Source of the DNA: Escallonia rubra
Taxonomy: Eukaryota > Streptophyta > Magnoliopsida > Escalloniales > Escalloniaceae
Direction: 5' to 3'
NCBI GenBank assembly: GCA_033065855.1
Contig: JAVXUO010002982.1
Span: 302,012-366,011, forward strand
Length of the DNA: 64,000 nucleotides
Made by a program: the position numbers and the translations under genes. Each line of letters starts with the position of its first letter. Position 1 is the first letter of the stretch. The notes below the pieces were generated by a model. It saw only the letters and a list, made by a program, of their open reading frames with translations. It was not told the origin of the DNA and made no database searches. This document shows, one piece after another, positions 11,547 through 23,951 of this stretch.

Positions 11547-14500
11547 TCAAGGGCAGGCATCACGTGATAGCAAAATAGTATCAATCCAGTCTTGATGGAC
11601 ATCAATTTTGGCTTGACATGCAAACGAAGCGAGGCCCTTAGCCTCCTTAAGCTGTGATTTACTGGCACTGCTAATACTATAATAATGGAAATTAGAGATC
11701 ATATAGCAAAAGTCATAAAACATGGCTGCCACCGAGTCCATAATGTCTTCAGTGTCCGAAATCTGAGAGAGTAAAAAGGAAGAGTTAGTAGATACATTAA
11801 TGTGAAGAAGATTTTTGGTTAGGGCCCATTGAGATATAGTTAGTAGGCCTTTCATAATAGCTGAATATGAGTCCGATGCTAAGGAAGAAAATGCAGCAGA
11901 ACCACATCGCTTATGAATTGCTATCGAACAAGTCATTTCTATGCCAGTTCTAAGGCTAGACTTGTTGTAAGAAATGGCTAGAAAGATATTTATAAAGTTT
12001 CGAAGGTTATAAGAACAAAGAGGGATTTTGGGTTGTATGATGAGAGGGTATTGAGAATTATCATGTAGATATTTGGTTGTAGGTTTGGTATTTCGGAGAG
12101 GTATTGTAGTTGATTATTCTTTCACCCATAAGGATAATCTGTCTGATCGTATTTTCTGGCTTATCATTAGAGTTTCTAAAGATTTGTTGGTTCCGGTTCA
12201 ACCATAGGAACCAAATGGTGGAAGCAATGAATGTATTGTAGTAAAGATGTTTGTTGGCGGGAGAAGTGTTGTTGAGCCAAGCAATAAGCCAGACTCTAAA
12301 GGAGGACCGAAAAAGGTCCGTTTTAACGCCTAGAGGGCCGCCAAACCATACAGGCCGAACTTGAGGACAAAGAAAGAACAAGTGATCAATAGATTCCTCC
12401 TGTAAGTTACACATGGGGCAGAACGGTGATTCAATAATTTTGAGTTTATGGAGTTTTTCTCGGGTTGGTAGGCGGTTCCAGAGAATTTGCCAAATGAGAA
12501 AGGTAATTTTATGAGGGATTGGAAGGGACCATAGGGTGTTCCAAATTGGGGGTTCGATAACATTCACACATGAGCTTTGGCCTCGAGCCACTCGATCATT
12601 CTAGGAGTTGGAGTATAGAAGGTTATAGGCAGAGAGAACAGAGAAGTTGCCTGATCGAGTAGATTTCCATAATTTTTGGTCAGCCAAAGGATGTTTGGAA
12701 AGGTAAATAGCTAGGATTTGGGTGGCTATGTTAGGCGGGAAGAGTTCCCGAACCAAAGCAGTAGGATGATTAGGTCGGAGATTTTGAATATCCAATAAGA
12801 GATCCAGATTCTCGCCCAGGCCCGGATTCCAATCATCAGACCAAATAGATATTTTAGACCCTGTACCTACTTGCCGTCGGAGTCCATGATTTAAGACTTG
12901 GCGGCCCGCAAGGATACTCCTCAAACCCAAGAAAAGTTACCAATGACAGGGCAGTCTTCGAAAGCTTGGCGGATACAATACTTGCCAGTCAAGACTCTGG
13001 AAAGAAGGCAGTCCGGGTCCGTTAGAATTTTCCAAGTTGAGTTGGCTAGTAATGCCAAGTTGAAGAGACGTGTGTCCTTAAAACCAAGACCACCCCTTAC
13101 TTTTGGAGCACAGAGGGAGTGCCAATTGATCCAATGCATACCTTTTCGGTTATCTTCCCCTGACCACCAGAAGTTGGAAATAACAGAGTTAATATGTTTA
13201 CAAACGTATTTAGGGAAAAGATATACCTGCATGTGGTATATAAGAAGAGCCGAGTGGGTCGATTGAATGAGAGTTGCACGTCCAGCTTTGTTAAGAAGGA
13301 TACTTTTCCATCCAGCGCATTTTTTTTCGAAGCTTGTCAATAAGCTGATGAAAAAATTCTTTCCGGTGTGTAACGATATCCAGCATACCACCCAAATACT
13401 TGCCAAAGGAGTCCAAAATTTTGAATCCTAAGAATTTGGAGACATGCTGATAGAGTACAAGGGGGGATGATGGACTTAAGGTGATGGCTGATTTGTTATG
13501 GTTGATCAATTGTCTAGTAGCTCCGCAGTAAATGTCTAAAAGCTTTTTAATAGCTTTGCAAGATATGTAGTTTAGCTCTGAAAAGATCAAGGTGTCATCG
13601 GCAAAAAATAAATGGTTGATTGGAGGGCTGCGAGGTCCAGCTTTTATGCCATTGATTACTCCTTGGGCCTTAGCTAAGTTCAATGCTGCAGATAGAGCTT
13701 CTGCACAGAGTATGAAGAGATATGGGGATATCGGATCTCCCTGACGTAACCCGCAAGTAGGTTTGAAAACTGATGAAGGCGATCCGTTCACTAAAATTTG
13801 GTAAGAGACTGAAGTGACACAAGTCATAATGAGATTGATCAAATGCCTTGGGAAATTCATTTTTGTGAGCAGCGCTGTCAGGAAAGCCCAGTTAACACGG
13901 TCAAAAGCTTTACTCATATCCATTTTGATTACCCCGAGGTGGAGATTGCCTGTACTATGCTTACGAATCTTGTTTGTGAGTTCTTGGGCAATAAAGAGAT
14001 TGTCGCTAATGTGGCGTCCATGTACAAAGGCATTCTGTTATTCAGAAATGAGAAGGTTGAGGACTGGTTTGATCCTGTTGGCTAGGGTTTTAGCAATCAC
14101 TTTATATATGGTGTTGCAAAGGGAAATAGGTCTGAAGTCATCTGCTTTTGACGGTGAAGGTACTTTAGGAATGAGCACAATAAAGGAGTTATTGGCCTCT
14201 GTAAGCATATGCCCCGATCGAAAGAATGACAGAGCTGCCGCAGTGATTTGTCGATCTAAAAAGTGCTAGCAGTGCTGATAGACCACTGCAGGAATACTAT
14301 CAGGACCGGGAGCTTTGAGAGGATGAATTTGGAATAAGACTTGTTTTACTTCAGAAGCAGTAAAAGGTCGATCAATCCACTCAGATTGGCGGGGAAGGAG
14401 TCTTTTGGTGATAGAGGCCACACTCTGTGATATTAGGGACTGATGCTTGTCATGATGTCCGGGTTGAAGATAGCTTTAAAGTGCTCAACCAAACAGTGAG

Positions 14501-15679
14501 AAATATCTCCATGAGATTCTAAAAGCTGACCCGAGGCATTTTGTATAGAAGATATGAAGTTGGATTGTCTTCGAATTAGAGTAGAAGCGTGAAAAAACTT
14601 CGTGTTTCTATCCCCGAACTGAAGCCATTTAATCCTGGATTTCTGAGCCCAATGTATTTCTTCGCATTCAAGTAACCAAGAGAGTTGTCGTCTAGCATTC
14701 TGATCTAATAATTGCGTATCTTGATTTGGCAGAAATGACTGAAAATGAGCAATTTGAGCTTGGGTCTGTTGAATTTGAGCGTCAAGATTTCCAAAGCGCT
14801 CTTTGTTCCATAACCTCATAGTTTCCATCATGATTTTCCCCAGGCCATTACTTTAAACAAAGGAGAGCCAGGGACGAAAGTGGACCAGGCAATCTTAATG
14901 ATTTGTTGCCCTTGAGGATGCTTAAGCCACATAGCTTCAAAGCGTTTAGGCCGTGGTAAAAAATGTTGATCAGGTCTGATGATAAGAAGGATGGGGGCAT
15001 GATCCGAAGTTTGAATACCTAGGTTACGGATTTGGGCATTTGGAAATATGAGAATCCAGTCTGGATTGGCAAAACCACGATCAAGCCGCTCATAGGTACA
15101 AACATTTTCAGTGCGATTGTTTGTCCAAGTAAATGGGGGTCCTACCCATTTTAAATCTGTGAGGTGATGCATTTCTAGGAAGTTCGCCAAACATTTATGG
15201 CCTGGGATGCAGAGATGATTTGAACCACATTTATCTGATGGAGAGAGAACTTGATTGAAGTCACCGAGCAGCATTAGAGGTAAAGAAATGTGCTCAATGG
15301 CTCTAGAAAGTCTGAGCCATGTGGCCTGTCTTTTAGAAAGGTTGGGTTGTCCATAGATAAAACCCGTTATCCACGTAGAGAGGATGAGACTCTTAAATTC
15401 CACAATAATTAGGAATTTATCAACAAAAATGATTGTCCCAGATACATTAGCTGTCCAACCAACCCACAAACCACCTTTAGTACCAAGAACACCGGTCGGT
15501 TCTGTACCAATGAAATAAGTAAATCCCATTTTGTGAAACATGGGGGATACTTGGTTAGGAGGTAGTTTTATTTCCTGAAGGAAAATACAGTCGGGTTGGT
15601 GGGTTCTGACCAATTTACGAGCTGATCTCACTGTGAGGGCTTGGCCTAACCCTCGACAGTTCCAGCTAAGAATTTTCAT
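11547..15679 (-). pseudogene. LINE ORF2: endonuclease, reverse transcriptase, RNase H-like
   Basis: The frame opens at 15679 (MKILSWNCRGLG), an apurinic-type endonuclease of about 283 codons with MLLGDFNQVL and SDHAPI active-site blocks. A frameshift near 14835 moves reading to 14831-14433. Reverse transcriptase follows, broken by stops, with MDMSKAFDRVNW at 13923, GLRQGDPISPYLF and the catalytic FADD. Its C-terminal part and thumb occupy 13406-12601, and a zinc-binding domain with FCPMC and HLFFLC lies in 12591-12061. An RNase H-like domain is at 11936-11547 (CGSAAFSS, MYDF-like and LKEAKGLA motifs). All catalytic blocks are recognisable but spread over at least five frames, so this is a dead copy. 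Confidence 0.9.
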
Positions 15680-16329
15680 TGGAGGCTAAGGGGTTGCTTA
15701 GGGGCAACACCCGAAACCCGACAGCACCTTTTACTTGAAGGGATGTCAGAAAAGGGAAGAATCAAAGAGAACGCATAATCATCGAAGCTCAAGGGGATCT
15801 CCTAAGAACACTCTTAGAATGGATCTCAAATGATTCCCATGCCCCGAGGAACCAAGATCCTAGATATCTATGATGTTTTAGTCCCGAGAAAGACTGAAGC
15901 ATTTTTCTTCGTTTAAAAGGTCGCAGCTCTGATCCATTCGGAGCGGTCTTAGGTAGGGGTTCAGTGCTCGTCCGAACTAAAGGAACTGCGGAGGCGCAAG
16001 ACAGAAAAGGGTAGGATAAGGTTATGTGTTCTGAATCAGATCGTTTTCTCTTGGAGTGGCGCAATAAACTACTTTTAAAAATAGGGCTAATTACACCAAT
16101 ATCCCTGAGGTTAGGAGGTAATTACAGTCAAGGACATAAAGTTTCAAAATGTAACATTCCGTGACCAAAAGTGTTTCAAATGTATCACCCGCGTCCATCC
16201 GTCAGGGTTCCGTCCAAAAATTATACTTTTTTAATGATGTCAGCAATACGTATTTTGAAAATGACGATACTACCCTTTTATATACAGAATATTTTAAATA
16301 TTTTAAATTAAGATTTTAAGCCTTAATTT

Positions 16330-16565
16330 AAACATTAGGGTTTCAAAACCCTAATTTACAATTTAGGATTTCAATCTTTAATTTCTCAATCTGCCAATTA
16401 GGGTTTCAAAACCCTAATTTACAAACTAGGGCTTTAAAAACCTAATTTGCAAATTAGGGTTTCAATCTGCCATTTCTCAAAGGTCTCAATCTGCCAATTA
16501 AGGTTTCAAACCCTTAATTTGCAAATTAGGGCTTCAAAACCCTAATTTGCAAATTAGGGCTTCAA
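16330..16565. repeat. alternating AAACCCTAA / TTAGGGTTT palindromes
   Basis: Several units of the type AAACCCTAATTTGCAAATTAGGG occur in both orientations. The heptamer matches the plant telomere repeat, but orientation flips and the spacers are AT-rich, so this is a palindromic subrepeat of the MULE rather than an interstitial telomere tract. Confidence 0.75.
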
Positions 16566-16796
16566 AATCGGCGGCGTGGTGCGATGGAGCTACCGGCGGT
16601 GTGGGGCGATGAAGCTGCTGGCATGGAATGAGGGAGTGGGTTGCTGTGGGGGAGGAGAGAAGAGATGAAGGGGAAGAGTGACGTCGCCGGCGATAGGTTT
16701 CGACGCCGGCAGGAGATTACATGCGGTGGCTTGGGGTGGGCGGTGACGAGGAAGGGGAGGTTGACGGGGTGGGCGGTGACGGGGTGACGAGGAAGG

Positions 16797-16940
16797 AGGA
16801 GGCATGCGGGGTGCGGCGCCGGGGAAGAGGAGGCAGGCGGGGTGCGGCGTCGGGGAAAGGGAGCAAGCGGGGTGCGGCGCCAGGGAAGGGGAGCAGGTGG
16901 GGTGCGGCGCGGGGAAGGGAAGCATGCGGGGTGGGTGGGT
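16797..16940. repeat. GC-rich minisatellite inside the MULE
   Basis: About four units of roughly 30 bp with the core GGGGTGCGGCGCCGGGGAAG lie in tandem. The GC content is far above the flanking DNA. Confidence 0.75.
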
Positions 16941-19900
16941 GACGGGGAAGGGCGAGGGGGATGCAGATGGGGTGGGGAGGGGTTGGGGGGGAAGACAATG
17001 AAAATTAGGGTTTCATGTGGTCCCATGGGCAAATCAGGGTTTCAACTTTTATTTAGGGGCAACTTGGTCTTTTTGTCAGAACCGTTAAGTATTTTTGTAT
17101 TCCGTTTGTCAATGGACACAAGTGTTACATTTTGAAACTTTATGTCCTCGCGTGTAATTACCCCAAAACCTCAGGGACATAGGTGTAATTAGCCCTTAAA
17201 AATATCATTCTCCAGGCGTTGCAGGTCAGACCTTAGAACGCCTGAATCTAAACGTCTTCTAATTTGAAGAGAGGTTCGGAAGACAAAGCTATTGCTAAAC
17301 GAACAATCATGCAGTAATAGTTTGACCATATGAAGATGACATTCTAAGCATTTTGAAAGACTAGAGTTAAGGAGAACATCCATTGTTACGAACATGATAC
17401 AAAGTTTGGTGGGTGCACCTGGTGGTTCCTGATTGATTGCTGCGTGCTGGATGAGAGTAGATTTATAGCGTTTGGCACCGTCCGAGTCCATAACATCCTT
17501 CTTTGCTTCATAGTGTTTGCGTTTTGAATTTCCAGAGGAGCCACTATCCGCTGCGCTTGAGTTTGGTGATGAAGACATAATAGGTTGTTGGTACGAAGGT
17601 ACCATAATCAATGATTTTAAGCAGTTTTCATCCTTCCTTCCTCCCTCATTGAGGTATTCTTCAAAGTCCGGTGCAGAAAATCGTGTGCCCATTTGGCCAA
17701 AATGGTTGAGGATAGGAGCTGTATGAGTTTCACAGATGGGACATATTTTTGTTTGTTCCAAAGACTGGACTCCAAATGGTTCAAGTTGTGTCAATGTGTT
17801 TGGGTATATAGAGAGAGTTAAATCATTTTTGAGCTGGTTGAGATCAGATGGTGAAAACGTTGGTGAAGTTGAGGGAGTGAACCAAGTGGAGGTGTAGAGG
17901 ATGGAAGACGGTTTAGTGAAGGCCAGCGGGTTGGAGGGTGCGTGGGAAGATGCTTTGAGAATAGGCTCTGGTAGGTGCGAAAGGCCCTGCGGTTCTAGTG
18001 GGCTGCGCTGAGGAGTGTGTCCGTGTAAATCAGAAGGGCTTGGGAAGTAAGTCAGTGGACGAGGCTGGGAATTTGGGTCTAAAGGAAGGCTAGAGTGGTC
18101 TGGTGATTGGTTGAAGGGTCTTTGCTGAGTGAAAAGTTGGGCCAGAAATTGATTCGGACTAGAGGTGCCTAAAAGGTTATGAGAGAGGTAAGAGTTGATG
18201 GGTTGGACTAGCAACTGGAGCCCAAGGTCCGAAAGGCTTAAAATAAATTGGGCCCAAGTGTGTAAGGTATTTGGCAAGATATTTGTAGACGGTTCTGAGG
18301 CAGAGAGTTGTTTGTGCCTTAGAGCAATAGAAAAGCTTACCTCAGGTCCCACCTCCCCACTTGTAGCAGACATCATATAGATTTCCGGAGAAGAGATATT
18401 GCTTACTGTTAAGCTAGATATAAGAGGATTTGGTAGAATTTGATTTTGTAGCTCCCCTAGTATCTCCTCTGACGTGTTCAAAGATACACGTGTCAACGTG
18501 GCTTGCTTCAGATCTGGGTCCATGATGGTCGAATTTGCTGTAGGGATTTGTTCAAAGATTTGGTCATGATTCACGGGTAAAATTTTCACTGCTTCAGTCT
18601 CCGGCACCGGAATAGTTTCTAGGTAAGTATTCTCATGTGAAGCTTCTAATAACTCAATATCGGAATATGAACTTCCCTCAAATTCACCTTCACAAAGGAT
18701 TTCATCAGCTTCGGTGTCTCCGTCTGTGATATCATTTTCCGAAATTTGTTCGATGTCAATATCCATCATATCATCAATCGGCAATCGTTCTAACTGTTCA
18801 AGAATGTCATCTATAGGAGGGAGATGAGCAAATTGATCTGACTCCACATCAGAGTTTTCCCCAATTGCATTTTCGTGAACTTGAGGTTCCATTGGACCAT
18901 TCCAATTCTCATGTATGGGATTAGGAAGAAAATCTGGGTTAGCATTGAGATTGACTTGAGGGACATGTCATGATGGTGAGGCAGCCCTCCATCTTCGGGT
19001 TCAGAGTCTACTTCATTTTCCCCAGCTTCGGAATTTAGGGAATTCGCAGCAGTTGCAAAGGAGTCATCTTCACTGACTTCTGGGGATGGATTAGGGGAAT
19101 ATGCTTCATAAGCATGATTAATATGTAACCCAGTATTATCACTGTAAACAGAAATTCGTGAAGTCCTATTCCAATCTGAATTAGGCAGTGCTCTAAAGGG
19201 TTTAGCAAACATTGGATAGTCGTTAAGATAGAAGGTTTCATATAAGTCCAGGCCTGGAATATGCGCTGTTCTTTGCGCTAAAAGAGCGACAATAGCGAGT
19301 AAGGAAGATTTGCATTGTGTGTTGTTATGTCCAATACAGCCACATCGAAAGCAAGCTGAGAACACCCTTTCATATGTACACCTAAGAAGTTGCATACCGA
19401 GGTTATCAAGAAGATGAATAAAAACACCGGGAATGACAGGGGTATCGATAAGAACTCGCACTTTTATCCGAAAATAGTCTTTGTTCTTTTGTCTTAACTC
19501 CGACCAGTCTATTTCTAGGATAATTCCTGCTGCTAGACCAATCATTTCCGCCAAGTGATAGTGGAAACAATCACTGGGTACTTGGCTCACACGCATCCAT
19601 AAATCAGCCGTATGAAATTTTACAGTGGAGTAGATGACGTGAGGATACCACGCTTTCAAGAGCAATAAAGCACCAAAGATGTTCCATGAACCATTGTGTA
19701 GAACCAGATAAGCATCTGACTTAACATTGAATTGAAAGAGAAATATAGAGGGAACTTTAGAGACTTTTACCTGTCCCTGTAAAGCCCAGCATTTATTGAT
19801 TCATCGTTGAATTTTTCGTTCTGAGAAAACAAGTGTGTCAATAAATCTGCCAATTAAGTAGGATTTTTTATGTGTCTTCACGTGCATTGTGGACAATTTG

Positions 19901-20762
19901 TTCATTCAACAGAATCATATATGTCCGCATTCAGATAGTTGTCCTCAAGAATGTTGCCATCAGTGGAAAAGTACTCCTCCAAGTGCGTAGCTGGGTCAGT
20001 GAAAAGGTGGAAGCAGTAGATGAGGTGGGTGTTAGTAAAGCTGAAAAGGATGGTTGTGTTTTTTGGAGTGGTCCCAGAGAGAGGAGATGAAGGGAGCCGT
20101 GGAAGCAGTAGGGATTTTGATTCTTTCTGAAAGGTTTGTTTTTGGATGGAAGGTTGAGTGGCAAGGGATGTTAAGATCTTGCAGAGGTACTGGTGTGAGT
20201 CAGTTAGAGTGGAGTGTAGTTGGTTGGAAAAGTAGGTCGGAAGATAATTGAGATCTTTGCTTTTTAGAGAGTATTCCGACGTGAGAACGCTATGTTCTCC
20301 CTATGTCATTGTTAGAAGCACCATTTGAATGATCCTAGCACCACATTCTTTGTATGTATAATTAGCATTCTAATTACTTAGACTTATGAAATTTTGGTCT
20401 TTACACTAAAACATTCTATAATGCTCAAAGCTGAAACCTAACTTTGACTTTCCCTTTCCATACTTCTTAATATTATGACGCGTAAATAGCGACAAATTAA
20501 CACTTGGTTAGCCGAACTAACTAAGAGTCATAATTGCAATATTTGCTATACCTTACTGCGCACTTCATGTCACGTCAATGTCTTATCTTTGTAAGCATCT
20601 CAACTTACCTATACATTGACAATGAAAAAGTACCAAGATAGAGAATACAAATCCCAAAATCCTTCATTTTAGTTCAAGCACCTAACTTTAAATGGTAAAT
20701 AAAATAAAATTTGTTTTTAGGTAATTAATTATGAATTTGCCATTGTTGACCTATATTATTGA

Positions 20763-20924
20763 ATCAAGAAACGAGCGATGGAATATCGGTAAACTTTATA
20801 TTGAAATTCCAAAGTCAATAATGGGTGTATTGGACTTCCCATTGCATCAAGAAACGAGCGATGGAATATTGGTAAACTTTGTATTGAAATTCCAAAGTTA
20901 ATAATGGGTGTATTGGACTTCCCA
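20763..20924. repeat. tandem duplication, two 79-bp copies
   Basis: Copies at 20763-20841 and 20846-20924, both starting ATCAAGAAACGAGCGATGGA and ending TGTATTGGACTTCCCA, differ at only a few positions and are offset by 83 bp. Non-coding. Confidence 0.9.
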
Positions 20925-21429
20925 AACTTCAAAAACAAATGCCACTCATGTCCAGACACACACTCACAAAGACGTGCATACATATGTGTGTATGTGTGTA
21001 AATCTATTACTTTAACAGTGTGTTTAGCACTACGGAATTGATGGAATTTCATTTCAAATACCCAGATTTTGTTGTCTAGAACATTAAAAAATGGTATTGG
21101 AATTGGATTTCATGAGAATCAACTGAATCTATTTCTATAGTATGAAATTGGATGAGAAATGGTTGGATTTTATGGGATTTGGATTAGTATGAATTAGAGA
21201 TAATTATTTACTTTCTTACCCTTTCCTGAATCAGTGAATCCACTTGCATCGTCTTCTTTTCCGGTATCCCCATCACGGTCTCAAGATTATATTTTCGGTC
21301 TGAATTACCAACACACCCATGACAATATGGAGTTATCAACACTTGCATTTAACTTTTGAATATTACAGAATATGGTAGGGAAGATGCGTATCCGAGAGCA
21401 TACTTCTTTAACACTAGCTTGATGACTTT

Positions 21430-21720
21430 ACTAGGGTATGAACAACAAAAGTGGTGTTCGGGTGGAAAGTAAGGAGTGGGCAATCACTGATTACATTCCC
21501 CCTGTCCGTGTCATGGCTTTTTGATGACGCAGACAAACCAGTGAAAATCAAGATGGGCGATGTCTTGTTTGTACTGGTCATCAACACAATTATTGGTTCT
21601 TGCTATACTATAGGCCGGACTTACTAGTTGCTACAATCTTTGATAGTATGCAGAATAATACAAAATACATGTCACTTACGCAGCTTTACAATGAATAGTT
21701 GGGAGCTATGGTGAGAATTT
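21430..21720 (+). pseudogene. possible Ulp1-like cysteine protease relic
   Basis: Translated in shifting frames, the plus strand gives WLFDDADK, then HNYWFLLYYRPDLL, then ATIFDSMQNN. This order resembles the D-x-D/HxW/FDS region of Ulp1 (SUMO protease) C-terminal domains, which plant DNA transposons often carry. A frameshift lies between the first two blocks and a TAG follows shortly after the last. No flanking transposon was defined. The match is from motif memory and may be chance. Confidence 0.35.
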
Positions 21721-23951
21721 TATTGTCTTCACAAGTCCTTTATTTCATAATGGTAGTTCAATACTTTTACTCTTACAATTCTTTTTCTATTGCACAAAAC
21801 TTGCTTTATAACGCTATTTGGCATGCGACGAGACTTAACGCGAAGCCCCCCAAAAAGAGATCTCAAATTCAAAGTGAGGACACATTGTAACGCCCCGAAA
21901 ATCCGGAGCCCCGCCGCCCCGAACTCCCGGGTCGTTAACCTACCGGAACACATCAAACCTGTCAAATCTACTTACTAACACATACCTCAAAACATTTAAT
22001 CCGATACCATCTCAAAATTCTTCAAACACAAGCTTACAAAACTGCTTAAACTTAAACTATTAAAACCTAGATTCTTTACAAACTCGAGTCCTTATAGACA
22101 AGGTGACGGTACCGACCCACACAGAGGTCTCATTACATGGAAGTGGCGGGCTCACCGAAAGCTCACACAGACTCTAACCCATTCCCAAACTTGCTACAGC
22201 TTATCATCACCTGCATAAGGGAATCAAACGAAGGGTGAGATTTTAAGAGCTCAGTAAGGTCGTACAAGGACAAACAAAATAATTTCAAACGATTCCAAGA
22301 ATCCAACTGGCGAAGATTTCCAGAACACTTCAAACGGTAAAAAACTCAACGATTTCCAAAAGGATCAAAATTCATTAGAAATAAATACCAAAATAGACAA
22401 ATACCATCACGATGGGTTTCAAAACGATCAATAAAAGATTATTTTCAAAGTCATCATTTCAAATACAATGATGGTTTTCCCAAAAGACTTCAAAACACAT
22501 ACGGATCGTATGAAACAGTCATTTCCAAAATACAATGATGACTTGTCAAGGGATTTCAACCCAAGTACAAATCATGGTACATATGGCGCGAATAAAATAA
22601 AAAATCAACGTTGACCCTGGGCGGTTACAATACCACTCAGGCAAAGTTAGTAGTGCACACATACATGATGTACCATAATAAATACTAGTCCTCTTGGGTA
22701 CTAGCATGCTTTTTCATGGAGGATTCAAACTAGCCTTATTACACCCTCCCACAAAACGGAAATCCTTGTCAACATAGAAAAATCAACAATATCAATGAGC
22801 GTTAACATAAGCTCAAATCCCCAAAATCAATTCGGGTTCCAATAACAATAATCATACTAACATAAGTCTCATTCGGAATTTTCAGAAGAAAGCGGAATTT
22901 TCAGAAGAAAAATTACAAATAAACAGCAAAATGATTGCAAATAGTTATCGAATTTAGGCACAACAATTCGAAAGAACGAATACAAACAATGATCAGATCT
23001 GCTCAGCATGCAATACATGTGAGTATCACAAGATTTCCAAATAATCGATTCAGGTTCAATATTAGGGTTCTCTGGCAATAACATGTTGATATCGATACAT
23101 ATTCGACATTAGTCGTAAATAAATCAAAGGAATACTTACGAGTATGAGTTATCAAAATAAGGATTCGGACAAAAGTCCTTACCCAGGGTTCAGATAGAAT
23201 CCCTTACCTGGATCCGCAGCTAAATTGTCTAACCGGAAGTCTTTAACTTTAACCTAAACGAAATAATCGAATCATTAGAACACCGACTATAGCAAAATAT
23301 TATAACTTAATACGGACTCACGCATACTCCTAAAATGAACCGCCCTCACCGCGTATGTAAAATTACCAAAATGCCCTTCTCATACTTAAATCACCCCAAT
23401 GGCCTTACCGTGCGTAGAATCACCCAAATAGACTTCTTGTATGTAAATTTATGCAAAAATATCCTTTACAGGTGAAATTACCAAAATACCCCCTTAGGGC
23501 GGTAAGTTACCAAAATACCCCTGGGGGTTTCCGACATCGGAAAAATCCCAAAATATCAGAAAACACTATTTTAAACATCCTGATGTTATTTCTGGCATAA
23601 AAGGTATTTTAGAAAATTGTCGCCGAAAATTTCAAATCGGTGTCCATATCGAGCGCTTAAGGGCTAGTTTCACGAAAAATACTTATCGGTCTCGGAATGA
23701 CACGAAATTTTATATAATGAATTGTATCAGTAAAATAGAGTTCCCATAAAAAATTTTGATTAAAATAATTTGGTTTACTGGGTTAGTTAATTCACTAATT
23801 CTGTTTAATCGATACCCTAATTTAGCGCCATTCGCGGACACCAAAAATTCCCAAAACATTCCAGAGCGTACGTATCGTAAAAATATTGGGGGTTACAGTT
23901 TTGGACTTTGCTTAATTTTAGTCCTAACTGAAACAAAAAAGATAACCATAG

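Larger units (their letters stand above)
16084..17195. mobile_element. non-autonomous MULE inserted in LINE ORF1
   Basis: The ends are inverted repeats of about 75 bp beginning GGGCTAATTACACC, and include the shared block GGACATAAAGTTTCAAAATG. A perfect 9-bp duplication TTAAAAATA flanks it (16075-16083 and 17196-17204). There is no transposase. The interior holds alternating AAACCCTAA/TTAGGGTTT palindromes and a GC-rich minisatellite. A proline-rich open frame on the minus strand (17032-16562) is translated minisatellite, not a gene. Confidence 0.92.
15789..19870 (-). pseudogene. LINE ORF1: gag-like protein with CCHC zinc knuckle
   Basis: The upstream part, up to about 19870, has the DUF4283-like plant gag fold (NKCWALQGQVKV, GSWNIFGALLLLKAW). 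A zinc knuckle CFRCGCIGHNNTQC follows, then a long acidic and Ser/Pro-rich tail. There is an in-frame TGA near 19805, and a frameshift near 18970 where reading passes from frame 19665-18811 to frame 18892-17189. The MULE at 16084-17195 cuts the tail; the frame resumes on the far side and ends at 15789. ORF1 proteins bind element RNA; this copy is non-functional. Confidence 0.85.
11355..20300 (-). mobile_element. near full-length L1-type LINE, decayed, with nested MULE
   Basis: The element reads leftwards. An 11-bp direct repeat CTATGTCATTG flanks it exactly (11344-11354 and 20301-20311). On the element strand the 5' end begins GGAGAACATAGCG at 20300 and the 3' end is an A-rich tail (T run at 11357-11373 on the plus strand). 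Gene order is normal for a plant L1: ORF1 with zinc knuckle, then ORF2 with endonuclease, reverse transcriptase, zinc-binding and RNase H-like domains. Subtracting the nested MULE and its 9-bp duplication leaves about 7.8 kb. Frameshifts and stops mean it is no longer autonomous. Confidence 0.92.

Noticed and set aside
12898..14269. Plus-strand open frames of up to 151 codons
   Set aside because: Shadows of the LINE reverse transcriptase on the minus strand.
16330..16565. Interstitial telomere repeat
   Set aside because: The AAACCCTAA units alternate in orientation with AT spacers and do not form a tandem head-to-tail tract.
16562..17032. Proline-rich open frames of up to 156 codons, both strands
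   Set aside because: They are translations of the GC minisatellite inside the MULE; the frames overlap on both strands and follow the repeat unit.
21729..21965. 78-codon minus-strand open frame
   Set aside because: It crosses the left border of the 6-kb insertion, so it cannot be an original gene.
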